Shown: in pieces, positions 45,386 to 53,476 of the stretch
Layout of the letters: each line of letters begins with the position of its first letter
Position numbering within the stretch: position 1 is the first letter of the stretch
Origin: Rhodoplanes sp.
Lineage (GTDB): Bacteria > Pseudomonadota > Alphaproteobacteria > Rhizobiales > Xanthobacteraceae
NCBI RefSeq assembly: GCF_013377085.1
Contig: NZ_JACAAX010000034.1
Span: forward strand, 1 to 64,000
Reading direction: 5' to 3'
DNA: 64,000 nt
The notes under the pieces: model-generated
Told to the model about the DNA's origin: nothing
What the model saw: the letters and a program-made list of their open reading frames with translations, nothing else
The model's database searches: none
Position numbers and translations under genes: made by a program

Positions 45386-45931
45386 TCAGGCCGCCAGATA
45401 GCGGATGTAGAGAAGGCCGCCGGTGCGGGTCTGCATCTGCGAATGCGTCCCGCCGGCGTGGGCGACCGTGAAGTCACCCGGCCCGAGCACATGCCCCTCG
45501 TGGACGAGGTCGCCCTCGATGATCAGGCATTCCTCGATGCGGTCGTGATGATGTTCGGGCACGATGGTGCCGGGTTGCATGCGCATCAGGAAGGATTCCG
45601 GCTCGCCACGGCCGTCGCGCGTCAGGATCTTCACCTCGAGCCCGGGCGCCCACGGCTCCCAGCCGCGATGATCGAAGCGGATCACCCGCAGATCGCTCGC
45701 CGATCCGTCCGGCTTGTCCATCGCGGCCGAAATCTTGTCCCACAGGCCGGGCGGCGGCGCCGCCTCCGGCGCCGAGAGCGCCAGCGGCGCGACGCGCCGC
45801 TCCCAGGTCTCGATCTCCTGGTCGAGCGCGGCATCGCGGCGGCGACGGCGATCGATCGCCTCGCGGTCCGCCGCGTCGAGCGCGCCGAGGGCATAGAGGA
45901 CGATGTCGAGATCGGCCGGCATGGGGTTCAT
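45386..45931 (-). CDS. Soluble anti-sigma factor: RskA-like N-terminus fused to a ChrR-like cupin
   Basis: 181 residues from ATG 45929-45931, overlapping the sigma stop (ATGA). Residues about 5-75 (LDIVLYALGALDAADREAID, ETWERRVAPLAL, PPPGLWDKISAAM) resemble the sigma-binding part of RskA-type anti-sigma factors, with no HxxxCxxC zinc motif of ChrR/ZAS proteins. Residues about 85-180 form a cupin with metal-binding pattern PEHHHDRIEECLIIEGDL and a later THSQMQ, as in ChrR's C-terminal sensor. There is no membrane segment, unlike RskA. The cupin should sense a cytoplasmic signal (metal, oxidant or small molecule) and release the sigma factor. Confidence 0.85.
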   Translation of the reverse strand: MNPMPADLDIVLYALGALDAADREAIDRRRRRDAALDQEIETWERRVAPLALSAPEAAPPPGLWDKISAAMDKPDGSASDLRVIRFDHRGWEPWAPGLEVKILTRDGRGEPESFLMRMQPGTIVPEHHHDRIEECLIIEGDLVHEGHVLGPGDFTVAHAGGTHSQMQTRTGGLLYIRYLAA

Positions 45932-46533
45932 TGCTCGAGGCATGTCTTCAGCCGCGCAGCGCCGCGTCGCGCCCAGGACTTCACGGTTCCGGCCGGCACG
46001 CGCATCGAGGCCGCGATCTCGTCATGCGTGAATCCGTGCAGGAAGCCGAGCAGAACCACCTTTAGTTGCGATTTGCTGAGCGTGCCGATGCAGCGCATCA
46101 GATCGGTTCGCTCGTTGAGCGTCGCCGCGGTAGCGGCCAGCGCGTCGGCATGCTCGGTGATGTCCTCGTGGGTGACGCGATCGCGATGATAGCGGTCGAT
46201 CGCCACATTGCGCAGGATCTGCACCAGCCACGGCATCGGCGGCCCGCGCTCGGGATCGTACAGGCGGGCCTTGCTCCAGATGCGGAGATAGGCCTCCTGC
46301 AGGGCGTCCTCGGCGGCGTCGCGGCGCTTGAGCAGCAGCAGCGCGATGCCGAACAGCTTCGGGCTGGTCGCGTCGTAGAGAGCCTTGAAGGCGATCTGAT
46401 CGCCGGCGGCGGTGGCGACCAGAAGCGCGCCGAAATCGGGCGCCGCGGTCGATTGCCGTGCGCCGGCAGGCGTTCCTTGGCTCGGCGCGACTCGTGCGGC
46501 CGCCAGCGGGGTGTTGGAGTTGGCTGCGCTCAC
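45928..46533 (-). CDS. ECF RNA polymerase sigma factor (SigK/ECF19-like)
   Basis: 201 residues with the start at GTG 46531-46533, preceded by GGAGGGG; the frame is open to an ATG at 46611, which would give 227 residues. Region 2 is FKALYDATSPKLFGIALLLL with DAAEDALQEAYLRIW and WLVQILRNVAIDRYHR; region 4 is LSKSQLKVVLLGFLHGFTHD with AGTVKSWARRGAARL. The region 2 sequence looks most like SigK-type factors that pair with RskA anti-sigmas. Its stop overlaps the anti-sigma start. Likely targets are itself and the fasciclin-cytochrome-molybdoprotein genes directly downstream. Confidence 0.9.
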   Translation of the reverse strand: MSAANSNTPLAAARVAPSQGTPAGARQSTAAPDFGALLVATAAGDQIAFKALYDATSPKLFGIALLLLKRRDAAEDALQEAYLRIWSKARLYDPERGPPMPWLVQILRNVAIDRYHRDRVTHEDITEHADALAATAATLNERTDLMRCIGTLSKSQLKVVLLGFLHGFTHDEIAASMRVPAGTVKSWARRGAARLKTCLEQ

Positions 46534-46708
46534 CGCCCCTCCATGGGACCGCAAACACCGAGCGCCGGAACCGCCTCGGTGGTCGATCGAAAGAGCGCGC
46601 ATCCATATCATGGCACTTCCGTCATGTCATCGGCAGCACGGCGTCGGCGCCGGTTGCCGAGCGGGGGCGACCCAGGAGCGTCACAAAATTCGCATCACCA
46701 TCCCTTCC

Positions 46709-46737
46709 AATACCGGCTGGGGCGGCACTTGGATGCA
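46709..46737 (-). promoter_or_regulatory. Candidate autoregulated ECF-sigma promoter
   Basis: Minus strand TGCATCC, 16 bases, GGTATTGG, upstream of the sigma gene. Spacing and the GGTAT core match the element before the fasciclin gene. The leader to the chosen GTG start would be about 170 bases, or about 90 to the upstream ATG. Confidence 0.5.
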
Positions 46738-46925
46738 GCCGTTGGCAAAAAATGCAGGGCGCCGGCCGACTGGTCAACGGGGCGCCCGGATGGACGGGCT
46801 CCGGACGGAAGCCGTCGAGCCGCGTGGACGTCGCGGTCCGCGAGGCGGCGGCAGGCGAGCGCGAAGCCGTCGTGGACCGTCGGCCGTATCGGCTCGTCGC
46901 CGCCGTGCGGCGCGGTCCCGTGCAA

Positions 46926-47858
46926 TCAGGGTATTGCGTCGAACAGCAGGTGGTTGGTGTTGATGACGGACATCTGCGCGATGTCGTCCTCCTTGACGCC
47001 GCGCTTGCCCAGCTCGCCGAAGAACTCGCGCAGCGCCTCGCCGACCGGCGGGGAGAAGATCTGGCCGACATCGGTCGATAGGATCACGCCTTGCGGACCG
47101 ACCGCCTCGATGACGCCGAGATACTGCTCGTAGGTGAGGTGGTCCATCGCCAGGTTGACGAAGGCGAGCTCGCTGTAGGCGCCGTACTCTTTCCACATGC
47201 GCGCCATCGTCGCCGGATCGAGCTCGGTCGATTGGAACAGCGGGTGGGTGAGGATGATGCGGCGCACGCCGGCTTTTCGCGCGGCCTTGACGACGATCTC
47301 GGTCTCGTTGCGGTCGAGATGCCCGGTCGCCAGCACGAGATCGTTGTCGGCGATCACCTTCAGGGCGCGCTCGACGGCGGCCATCTTGTCGGCGTCGTCG
47401 GCCCGCAGCGTATAGCCGGTGCCTTCGGCGTAGAATCGGGTGTGCTCGGCCTTGACGCCCCAGGCGGTCGACAGATCGCGCCGGCCGTAGCAGCGCAGAT
47501 GCGCCTCGCAGCACAAGGTCGGCATCCACACCACGAAGCGGTCCTTGTCGGGGTCGGCTGCGGTGACGTCCTTCTTCCAGCCCGACAACGCGGCGCGCAC
47601 GCCATGATCGTCGACGCCACCGCAACCGAAGTTGAGCGCCACCGAGCCGACCAGCGCCACCTCGTCGTCGTCGCGTCGCAACTGGCTGACCTGCCCGGTG
47701 GTCGGCTGGAAGTGGTTCTTCATCACCACGCCGAACCCCTCGCGACGCGCCTCCTCGGCGAGCGTGCCCGCGCTGTATTTGCGGCGCAGGAATTCCGGGC
47801 CGATATGCACATGCATGTCGATCACGCGTTTCGATCCGACACGGGGCAGCGCTTTCAT
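46926..47858 (-). CDS. DUF6282-like amidohydrolase-fold protein
   Basis: 310 residues from ATG 47856-47858 (AAAGGATG upstream); an upstream in-frame start at 47903 lacks a site. The N-terminus VIDMHVHIGPEFLRRKYSAG carries the HxH metal-binding pair typical of amidohydrolase-fold enzymes; later histidines are in GFGVVMKNHFQPTTG, LATGHLDRNE and RIILTHPLFQST, and Asp in VILSTDVGQIFSPP could be the catalytic acid. This is the pattern of the family called DUF6282, related to TIM-barrel hydrolases. Substrate unknown. A divergent MFS permease gene begins about 515 bases away, suggesting the pair could handle one compound. Confidence 0.8.
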   Translation of the reverse strand: MKALPRVGSKRVIDMHVHIGPEFLRRKYSAGTLAEEARREGFGVVMKNHFQPTTGQVSQLRRDDDEVALVGSVALNFGCGGVDDHGVRAALSGWKKDVTAADPDKDRFVVWMPTLCCEAHLRCYGRRDLSTAWGVKAEHTRFYAEGTGYTLRADDADKMAAVERALKVIADNDLVLATGHLDRNETEIVVKAARKAGVRRIILTHPLFQSTELDPATMARMWKEYGAYSELAFVNLAMDHLTYEQYLGVIEAVGPQGVILSTDVGQIFSPPVGEALREFFGELGKRGVKEDDIAQMSVINTNHLLFDAIP

Positions 47859-47889
47859 CTCGCATCCTTTCACGGCCACGCCGGCCGTC

Positions 47890-48075
47890 AGTCGATCAGG
47901 CACTCGGCTCTGATTTCAATGGCGATCCCGAACCACAGTTCGGCGACGCTGGCCGTGCGTGCTGCACGCGTTCCGATCCCGAACCGAACAGCGCCAGGAT
48001 GAGCACCGGGACATCCGGAGGCGCGGGCGGGACCGCGCCGAGCTCCTGCAGGCCGGCCTCGATGGTCACAAACGG
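47890..48075 (-). pseudogene. Possible alpha/beta-hydrolase C-terminal remnant
   Basis: A frame reading VTIEAGLQELGAVPPAPPDV then PVLILALFGSGSE, followed after a frame change by VAELWFGIAIEIRAE, looks like protein sequence but has no start codon and needs a frameshift. The first part resembles the strand before the catalytic acid of alpha/beta hydrolases. It could be the decayed end of such a gene. Confidence 0.3.
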
Positions 48076-48373
48076 CTGATCCGATCAGACGGGACAATGT
48101 ATGACATGCTTAGTCGGCGGTCTTGACCGCTGTCAATCGACGGTCCGACGTGGCGCCTATGCCGCCGTGAAGGTCGCGCGCGCATCGCGGACATGTTGAA
48201 TGAAAGCGCCGGACGGCCGGGCGGCCAGGTCGGTCGCGATATGTGATAGATCGGCACGAGCGTTGCATCGGCGATCGTCGTCCATTCGACGTGCGGCGTC
48301 GAGCATTGTGCGCGCGGGTTGTGGTCCGCAGGGGCGGGCGACCCAGTAGGGCGGACGAAAAGGGGGGATCGAC
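48076..48373. other. Intergenic region between DUF6282-like gene remnant and MFS gene
   Basis: About 300 bases with no supportable gene; it should contain the promoter of the MFS permease. The frames here are arginine-rich shadows. Confidence 0.35.
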
Positions 48374-49609
48374 ATGGTGGATCAGGCAGGAGCCGTGCCG
48401 GCCGCGGCGCAGCCGCGCGAGGTGGACGACTACGCGCGCAAGGCGTTGGTCGCATCGACCGTCGGTTACGCGATGGACGGTTTCGATCTCATGATTCTGA
48501 GTTTCATGCTGCCCGCGGTGATCGTGGGCCTGCATCTGACTGCGTCGGAGGCCGGGTCACTGGTGACGTGGACGCTGATCGGCGCCGTCATCGGCGGGCT
48601 CGTCGTCGGCGCGCTCAGCGATCGCTTCGGCCGCATCCGCGTCCTGTCGTGGACGATCCTCCTGTTCGCCGTCTTCACCGGCCTGTGCGCCCTGGCGCAG
48701 GGCTATTGGGACCTGCTCGTCTATCGAACCGTCGCCGGCATCGGACTCGGCGGCGAGTTCGGCATCGGCATGGCCCTGGTCGCCGAGGCATGGCCGGCAC
48801 ACAAGCGCGCACGCGCGTCATCCTATGTCGCGCTCGGCTGGCAGGCCGGCGTTCTGACGGCGGCGTTGTCGACGCCCTTGCTGCTGCCGGTGATAGGCTG
48901 GCGAGGCATGTTCTTGCTCGGCCTCTTGCCGGCCCTCGTCGCCTTCGTGCTGCGGCGCGTCCTCCACGAGCCGGAATTGTTTGTTCGAGCCGCGCAAAAG
49001 ACGTCCGGCTCGCCCTATCGTTATCTGTTCGCCGACCGGGATGCGACGCGTTCGACGATCGGCATCGCCATCATGACCTCGATCCAGAACTTCGGCTACT
49101 ACGGCACGATGATCTGGCTGCCGTCCTACCTGTCGACGCAACTCGGCTTTTCGTTGACCCGCACGGCGCTGTGGACCGCCGTGACCGTCAGCGGCGGCGC
49201 CTTCGGCATGTTCATCTTCGGCCATCTCGCCGACCGCTTCGGTCGCAAGCCGATGTTCATCCTGTTCCAGATCAGTGCCATGGCGATGGCCTTCATCTAC
49301 CCGCAGATCACGGATCCGACCATGTTGGCGGTCGCCGGCTTCGCCACCGGCATCACCCTGAGCGGGATGATCGGCGGGTATGGCGCGCTTATTTCGGAGA
49401 GCTACCCGACCCAGGCGCGGGCCACCGCGCAGAACATCCTGTTCAACTTCGGCCGCGGTGTCGGCGGCTTCGGTCCGTTGGTGATCGGCTGGCTCGCCAC
49501 CAAGTATTCGTTGCCGGCGGCGTTGTCGTTCCTGGTGGTGATCTGGGCGATCGACATCGTCGTCACGCTCACCATGATCAAGGAGCGTCGCGGCGAGCCG
49601 CTCACCTGA
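48374..49609 (+). CDS. MFS transporter (aromatic acid / sialate-type, AAHS-like)
   Basis: 411 residues with 12 membrane segments. ATG 48374 follows AAAAGGGGGGATCGAC. Marks: DGFDLMILSFMLPAVI (helix 1, with the Asp found in acid:H+ symporters), GGLVVGALSDRFGRIRVL (about 76-93), GIGLGGEFGIGMALVAEAWP (helix 4-5) and FIFGHLADRFGRKPMFILFQ (about 294-313). The overall layout is of NanT/AAHS-type carboxylate symporters. The DUF6282-like gene lies divergently upstream, so a shared substrate is possible. Confidence 0.92.
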   Translation: MVDQAGAVPAAAQPREVDDYARKALVASTVGYAMDGFDLMILSFMLPAVIVGLHLTASEAGSLVTWTLIGAVIGGLVVGALSDRFGRIRVLSWTILLFAVFTGLCALAQGYWDLLVYRTVAGIGLGGEFGIGMALVAEAWPAHKRARASSYVALGWQAGVLTAALSTPLLLPVIGWRGMFLLGLLPALVAFVLRRVLHEPELFVRAAQKTSGSPYRYLFADRDATRSTIGIAIMTSIQNFGYYGTMIWLPSYLSTQLGFSLTRTALWTAVTVSGGAFGMFIFGHLADRFGRKPMFILFQISAMAMAFIYPQITDPTMLAVAGFATGITLSGMIGGYGALISESYPTQARATAQNILFNFGRGVGGFGPLVIGWLATKYSLPAALSFLVVIWAIDIVVTLTMIKERRGEPLT

Positions 49610-50068
49610 AGCGAGATCGCCGGATCGAGGGGGCGGCCGCGCTCGCCGCGGGCGCCCCTTCTCGGGTGTGCGCACCGGCGTCGCGGATTCGGCAAGGCCA
49701 GCCGATGCGCAGTGCCGTTCACGTCCGTTCCGAGGACGAGACGACGCTCGAGTGGACCGGAGGGGCGCGCTGCCGCAGCGGGGGACGGCCATCAGCGATC
49801 GTCACCGAGGCGCCGGTGACGTTTGGGCCTCGCGCGCTCATGCGCGCCACGACCGCGGCCACGGCCACGCGGCTCGGCTCGTGGGCCCAGGCCAATACCC
49901 AAGACGAAACAAGCAGATCGGGAGCCGGAGCGATGACGCGCCTGCGAACGCGGCAATGGTCCCCAACGACATCGATGGTCGGAAATTAACCCTTCTTTAA
50001 CGATGTCGTGGCGGGCGACGCCGAGATGCGGCACACCTAGGCGCGTAGAAGCCGCGCGGAGAGCCGCC
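49610..50068. other. Intergenic region, no gene seen
   Basis: About 460 bases. Open frames are shadow-like. A short AT-rich patch near 49981-50005 (TTAACCCTTCTTTAAC) about 65 bases before the next start is the best promoter candidate. Confidence 0.35.
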
Positions 50069-50413
50069 ATGTCGCCCGAATCCATCCAGTCGTTCCTGGC
50101 GCTCGCCATCGGGTTCGCCTTCGCCGGCGTCATCGCCACCGGCTACCAGATGTGGGCGCAGCGCCCCGCCTCGTTCCGGCTGCTCGAGCAGGGCGCCTCG
50201 CCGTCGAGCTTCGCGGCCGTGCCCTTCCTGGTGTTCGCGGCGCCCTTCATCATCATGCGCAACACCGTGCGGGGCCGTATCATCGAGCGCCGCCGCGTCG
50301 AGTTCGTGATGATCGCGACCGTCATCGCCGGCCTGTGGAGCCTGATGTCCGGCACCATCGTGGTGATGACCGTGCAGGTCGTGGCCGACGGCGTCGCCCG
50401 CCTGTTCGGCTGA
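50069..50413 (+). CDS. Small membrane protein, conserved in Hyphomicrobiales
   Basis: 114 residues from ATG 50069. Three hydrophobic segments: about 8-27 (FLALAIGFAFAGVIATGYQM), 47-63 (FAAVPFLVFAAPFIIMRN) and 80-108 (VMIATVIAGLWSLMSGTIVV). The loop GRIIERRRVEF between them is basic. I believe it belongs to the family labelled DUF6949, but this is from memory. Function unknown. The next gene starts 97 bases after its stop. Confidence 0.8.
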   Translation: MSPESIQSFLALAIGFAFAGVIATGYQMWAQRPASFRLLEQGASPSSFAAVPFLVFAAPFIIMRNTVRGRIIERRRVEFVMIATVIAGLWSLMSGTIVVMTVQVVADGVARLFG

Positions 50414-50510
50414 GCGGACGCGCAGCGGATCGCGCGGCGCTTCACAGGACGGCAGTCCCCGGGGTAGTCGTGACGGCACCGCAAGGCGTGCCGCAGCCGG
50501 AGATCCCAAC

Positions 50511-51041
50511 ATGCCGATCTACGCCCTCGACGACCTCACCCCGGAGTTGCCGCCCGCCGGCCGCTTCTGGGTCGCCGACACGGCCGTGGTGATCGGCCGC
50601 GTACGGCTGCTCGACGAGGCGAGCGTGTGGTGGAACGCGGTGCTGCGCGGCGACAACGAGTGGATCGAGATCGGGCTGCGCTCGCAGGTGCAGGACAATG
50701 CCACGCTGCACACCGATCTGGGCTTCCCGCTGACCATCGGGGCCGATTGCGTGATCGGCCACAACGTCATCATGCATGGCTGCACGGTCGCCTCGAACTG
50801 CCTGATCGGCATGGGCGCGATCGTCATGAACGGCGCCAAGATCGCCGAGGGCTCGATCGTCGGCGCCGGCGCCGTGGTGCCGGAGGGCAAGGAGTATCCG
50901 CCGAACTCGCTGATCGTCGGCGCGCCCGCCCGGGTGGTGCGCAGCCTCGACGAGACGGCGATCGCCCGGATCAGGGCCGGGGCCGACGGCTATGTGCGGC
51001 GGTCGAGGCGGTATGCGGCCGGCCTGAAGCGGCTCGGCTGA
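50511..51041 (+). CDS. Gamma-carbonic-anhydrase-like hexapeptide-repeat protein
   Basis: 176 residues forming a left-handed beta helix: SVWWNAVLRGDNEWIEIGLR, SQVQDNATLHTDLGFPLTIG, CVIGHNVIMHGCTVASNC and IGMGAIVMNGAKIAEGS. Three histidines (ATLHTD, IGHN, IMHGC) stand at the zinc-ligand positions of gamma carbonic anhydrases. Related proteins (YrdA, CaiE, mitochondrial complex I CA-like subunits) often have no proven anhydrase activity, so hydration of CO2 is possible but unproven. It is a trimer in all known cases. Confidence 0.9.
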   Translation: MPIYALDDLTPELPPAGRFWVADTAVVIGRVRLLDEASVWWNAVLRGDNEWIEIGLRSQVQDNATLHTDLGFPLTIGADCVIGHNVIMHGCTVASNCLIGMGAIVMNGAKIAEGSIVGAGAVVPEGKEYPPNSLIVGAPARVVRSLDETAIARIRAGADGYVRRSRRYAAGLKRLG

Positions 51042-51093
51042 CCCGTTTCGAGGCGGTGCGACGGCGCGCCGAGGCGGCGCCCGCCGTCCTGTA

Positions 51094-51756
51094 TCAGGTG
51101 GCGAAGTCGGCGAGCCCGAGGCCGGGGCCGAGCAGGCGGCGACCGCGCACCAGCGTGGCGCGGGCCGCGCGGGCGTCGAGTGCGGTGCGCATCAGGGCGG
51201 GCAGCTCGCGCGGCTGCCGCATCACCTGGCGAACCATGGCGAGAATGTCGGTGGTGCCGTTCGGCCGCATGGCGGCGAGCGCCGCCTTCGGCAGCGCGCG
51301 CGCCGCCGGATCGGTGATCACCCGGATGGCGGCGACCGGCAGGCCGTGCGCGGCGCCGATCTCGGCAACGATGTGGGATTCCATGTCGACCGCCAGCGCG
51401 CCGGTGCGCGCCCGCAGGGCCCGCTTCGCATCGGTGTGGGCGACCGGGGTCGGCACGCCGACGATGGTGCCGCAGACCGCGTCCGGGATGGTGCTGGCGA
51501 GCTTGTGCGACCACTCGATGTCGGTGGGAATACGAACCAGGCCGGACAGGATCTCGGAGGCGACGACACAGGTTCCGGGCTCGAGGCTCGGATCGAGGCC
51601 GCCGGCGACGCCGAAGCTGAGCAGGCCGCCGCACTCGGCATCGATGGCCCGCGTCAGCGAGGCGGCGAGATTGCGGCCGTCACCACTGCAGATCACACGC
51701 ATTCCCGCGTCCGCGACGATTTTCGCCTCGAACGCCAGTCCAACGACGACGATCAA
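51094..51756 (-). CDS. hpnG: Hopanoid-associated phosphorylase-like protein
   Basis: 220 residues with a TTG start at 51754-51756. It has the nucleoside-phosphorylase fold: CGGLLSFGVAGGLDPSLEPG (about 42-61), AVDMESHIVAEIGAAHGLPV (about 123-142, with the Met-Glu pair) and VITDPAARALP. The sequence RPNGTTDILAMVRQV matches the hopanoid-type branch HpnG, which releases adenine from adenosylhopane to give ribosylhopane. No other hpn gene is in the window. Directly upstream of the start is a run of nine C/G that overlaps the region where the ribosome site would be. Confidence 0.8.
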   Translation of the reverse strand: MIVVVGLAFEAKIVADAGMRVICSGDGRNLAASLTRAIDAECGGLLSFGVAGGLDPSLEPGTCVVASEILSGLVRIPTDIEWSHKLASTIPDAVCGTIVGVPTPVAHTDAKRALRARTGALAVDMESHIVAEIGAAHGLPVAAIRVITDPAARALPKAALAAMRPNGTTDILAMVRQVMRQPRELPALMRTALDARAARATLVRGRRLLGPGLGLADFAT

Positions 51757-52096
51757 GCCTCACCCCCCCCCACGACGCTCCGTCGGCCCCCGCCGAACGA
51801 CGTCCCCGATTCCGAAGCGTCTAAATTGCCGACCCGAAGCCGCTTTGTACAGGCTGGGAATGTGGCCGCGGAAGCACGCCTGTGCGCCCCAAAGCGTTGC
51901 CAGGAGTCCGGTGCGTTGTCGTAAAACCGTTCAGAGTCAGTGATATAGGTCCTTATTGCCGGAGGCCCATGCGGCTTCTCGGCAACGCGTGCAAAATGCA
52001 ACAGTGCGAAAAATTCCCGACACATCGGGTTGTGACAGGCAACCGTAAGTGCGGCGGAAGACAGCGCACGCCGGAATGGCGGCGTGTGTCTTGGCC

Positions 52097-53152
52097 TCAG
52101 CGCAAGCCGTCGTTGATGACGTCGAGCGCCTCCGAGCCGGGGCAGAGGTCCCGTTCCGACAGGGTGTTGAGCGGTGCCTCGACGGTGTCGAGATGGCGGT
52201 GCAGGTCCTCGGGCTCGCGGTCGACATAGAGGAGCCCGGTGACGATGTGGCCGAGCGCCGAATGGGTCTGGAGGTAGTTCATCGCGGCGAGCCGGTCGGT
52301 CACGTCGTAGTCGGCGGCGAGCTTTTCGAGCGCGATCCGCGAGCCGTCGTGCTGCTCGACGATCTCGACCGTGCCGGGCGCGTACTGCACCGCGATGGGC
52401 GCGCGCGGCGACACGAAGTCGAGGCGGTTCACCGCCTCGTTGTGGGCCCGCACATGGTCGAAGCTCTTGGTCGAGCCGGCGTGGTTGTTGAAGGCGATGC
52501 ACGGCGAGACCACGTCGATGAAGGCGGCGCCCTCGTGCTCGATCGCCGCCTTGATCAGCGGCACGAGCTGCTCCTTGTCGCCCGAGAAGGAACGCGCCAC
52601 GAAGGTGGCGCCGAGCTGCAGGGCAATGGCGACCAGGTCGATCGGCGCGTCGCGGTTGACCGAGCCGCGCTTCGACTTCGACCCGCGGTCGGCGGTCGCC
52701 GAGAACTGGCCCTTGGTGAGGCCGTAAACGCCGTTGTTCTCGACGATGTACACCATGCGCACGCCGCGCCGGATCGCGTGCGCGAACTGGCCGAAGCCGA
52801 TCGAGGCACTGTCGCCGTCGCCCGACACGCCGAGATAGATCAGCTCGCGGTTGGCGAGATTGGCGCCGGTCAGCACCGAGGGCATGCGGCCGTGCACCGA
52901 GTTGAAGCCGTGAGACTGGCCGAGAAAGTAAGTCGGCGTCTTCGACGAGCAGCCGATGCCCGACAGCTTCGCCACCCGGTGCGGCGCGATGGCGAGCTCG
53001 AAGCAGGCCTCGATGATGGCCGACGAGATCGAGTCGTGGCCGCAGCCGGCACACAGCGTCGAGATCGCGCCCTCGTAGTCGCGATGCGTGTAGCCGAGCG
53101 CGTTCTTCGGCAGCGCGGGGTGGTGGAACTTCGGCTTGGCCAGATACGTCAT
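52097..53152 (-). CDS. korB: 2-oxoacid:ferredoxin oxidoreductase, beta subunit
   Basis: 351 residues. TPP-binding elements: TLCAGCGHDSISSAI (about 33-47), KLSGIGCSSKTPTYFLG (about 63-79), GRMPSVLTGANLANRELIYL, and the GDGDSASIGFGQF motif (about 108-120) with the Mg-binding GDG...N pattern continued by VENNGVYGLTKGQFS. Together with the alpha subunit it oxidatively decarboxylates a 2-oxoacid such as 2-oxoglutarate to its CoA ester and reduces ferredoxin, or works in reverse for CO2 fixation. It is separated from korA by 628 bases holding a toxin-antitoxin pair on the opposite strand, although korA and korB homologues normally lie back to back. Confidence 0.92.
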   Translation of the reverse strand: MTYLAKPKFHHPALPKNALGYTHRDYEGAISTLCAGCGHDSISSAIIEACFELAIAPHRVAKLSGIGCSSKTPTYFLGQSHGFNSVHGRMPSVLTGANLANRELIYLGVSGDGDSASIGFGQFAHAIRRGVRMVYIVENNGVYGLTKGQFSATADRGSKSKRGSVNRDAPIDLVAIALQLGATFVARSFSGDKEQLVPLIKAAIEHEGAAFIDVVSPCIAFNNHAGSTKSFDHVRAHNEAVNRLDFVSPRAPIAVQYAPGTVEIVEQHDGSRIALEKLAADYDVTDRLAAMNYLQTHSALGHIVTGLLYVDREPEDLHRHLDTVEAPLNTLSERDLCPGSEALDVINDGLR

Positions 53153-53257
53153 CGGCGTGATCTCGTCCGTGTGATCTCGTCAGCGCGATCGCGCGAGCAT
53201 CTCGTGGCTGTTGGGCTATACTCACCACGGGGCGCGCCCGAGTGACTGGAGGAAGCG

Positions 53258-53476
53258 ATGGTAAGAGCTTTGGAACAGGCCATTGCCGAGCTCGCTCGGC
53301 TGCCTGCGACCGAGCAGGAAAGAATTGCGGGCGAGTTGCTCGCCCACCTAGACAAGGTCAAGTCGCTGCGCGCCGACATCGAGGCGGGACTGCGCTCGCT
53401 GGACGCCGGAGAAGGGCGTGAGCTGAGCATCGACGACCTCATCGATCAGGCTCGGTCACGGAATGGCGACCAGTAG
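53258..53476 (+). CDS. Antitoxin of a ParE/RelE-type module
   Basis: 72 residues, ATG 53258 with GGAGGAAGC upstream. The helical N-terminus MVRALEQAIAELARLPATEQ with ERIAGELLAHLDKV and the C-terminal ISIDDL-like LSIDDLIDQARSRNG fit the small two-domain antitoxins that pair with ParE/RelE toxins. It overlaps the toxin start by 14 bases. The pair is on the plus strand inside the minus-strand kor operon. Confidence 0.8.
   Translation: MVRALEQAIAELARLPATEQERIAGELLAHLDKVKSLRADIEAGLRSLDAGEGRELSIDDLIDQARSRNGDQ

Noticed and set aside
45386-46737. Identification as the RpoE/ChrR singlet-oxygen pair of Rhodobacter.
   Set aside because: The anti-sigma lacks the zinc-binding His/Cys motif of ChrR's N-terminal domain and the upstream elements do not match the TGATCC-type -35 of that system.
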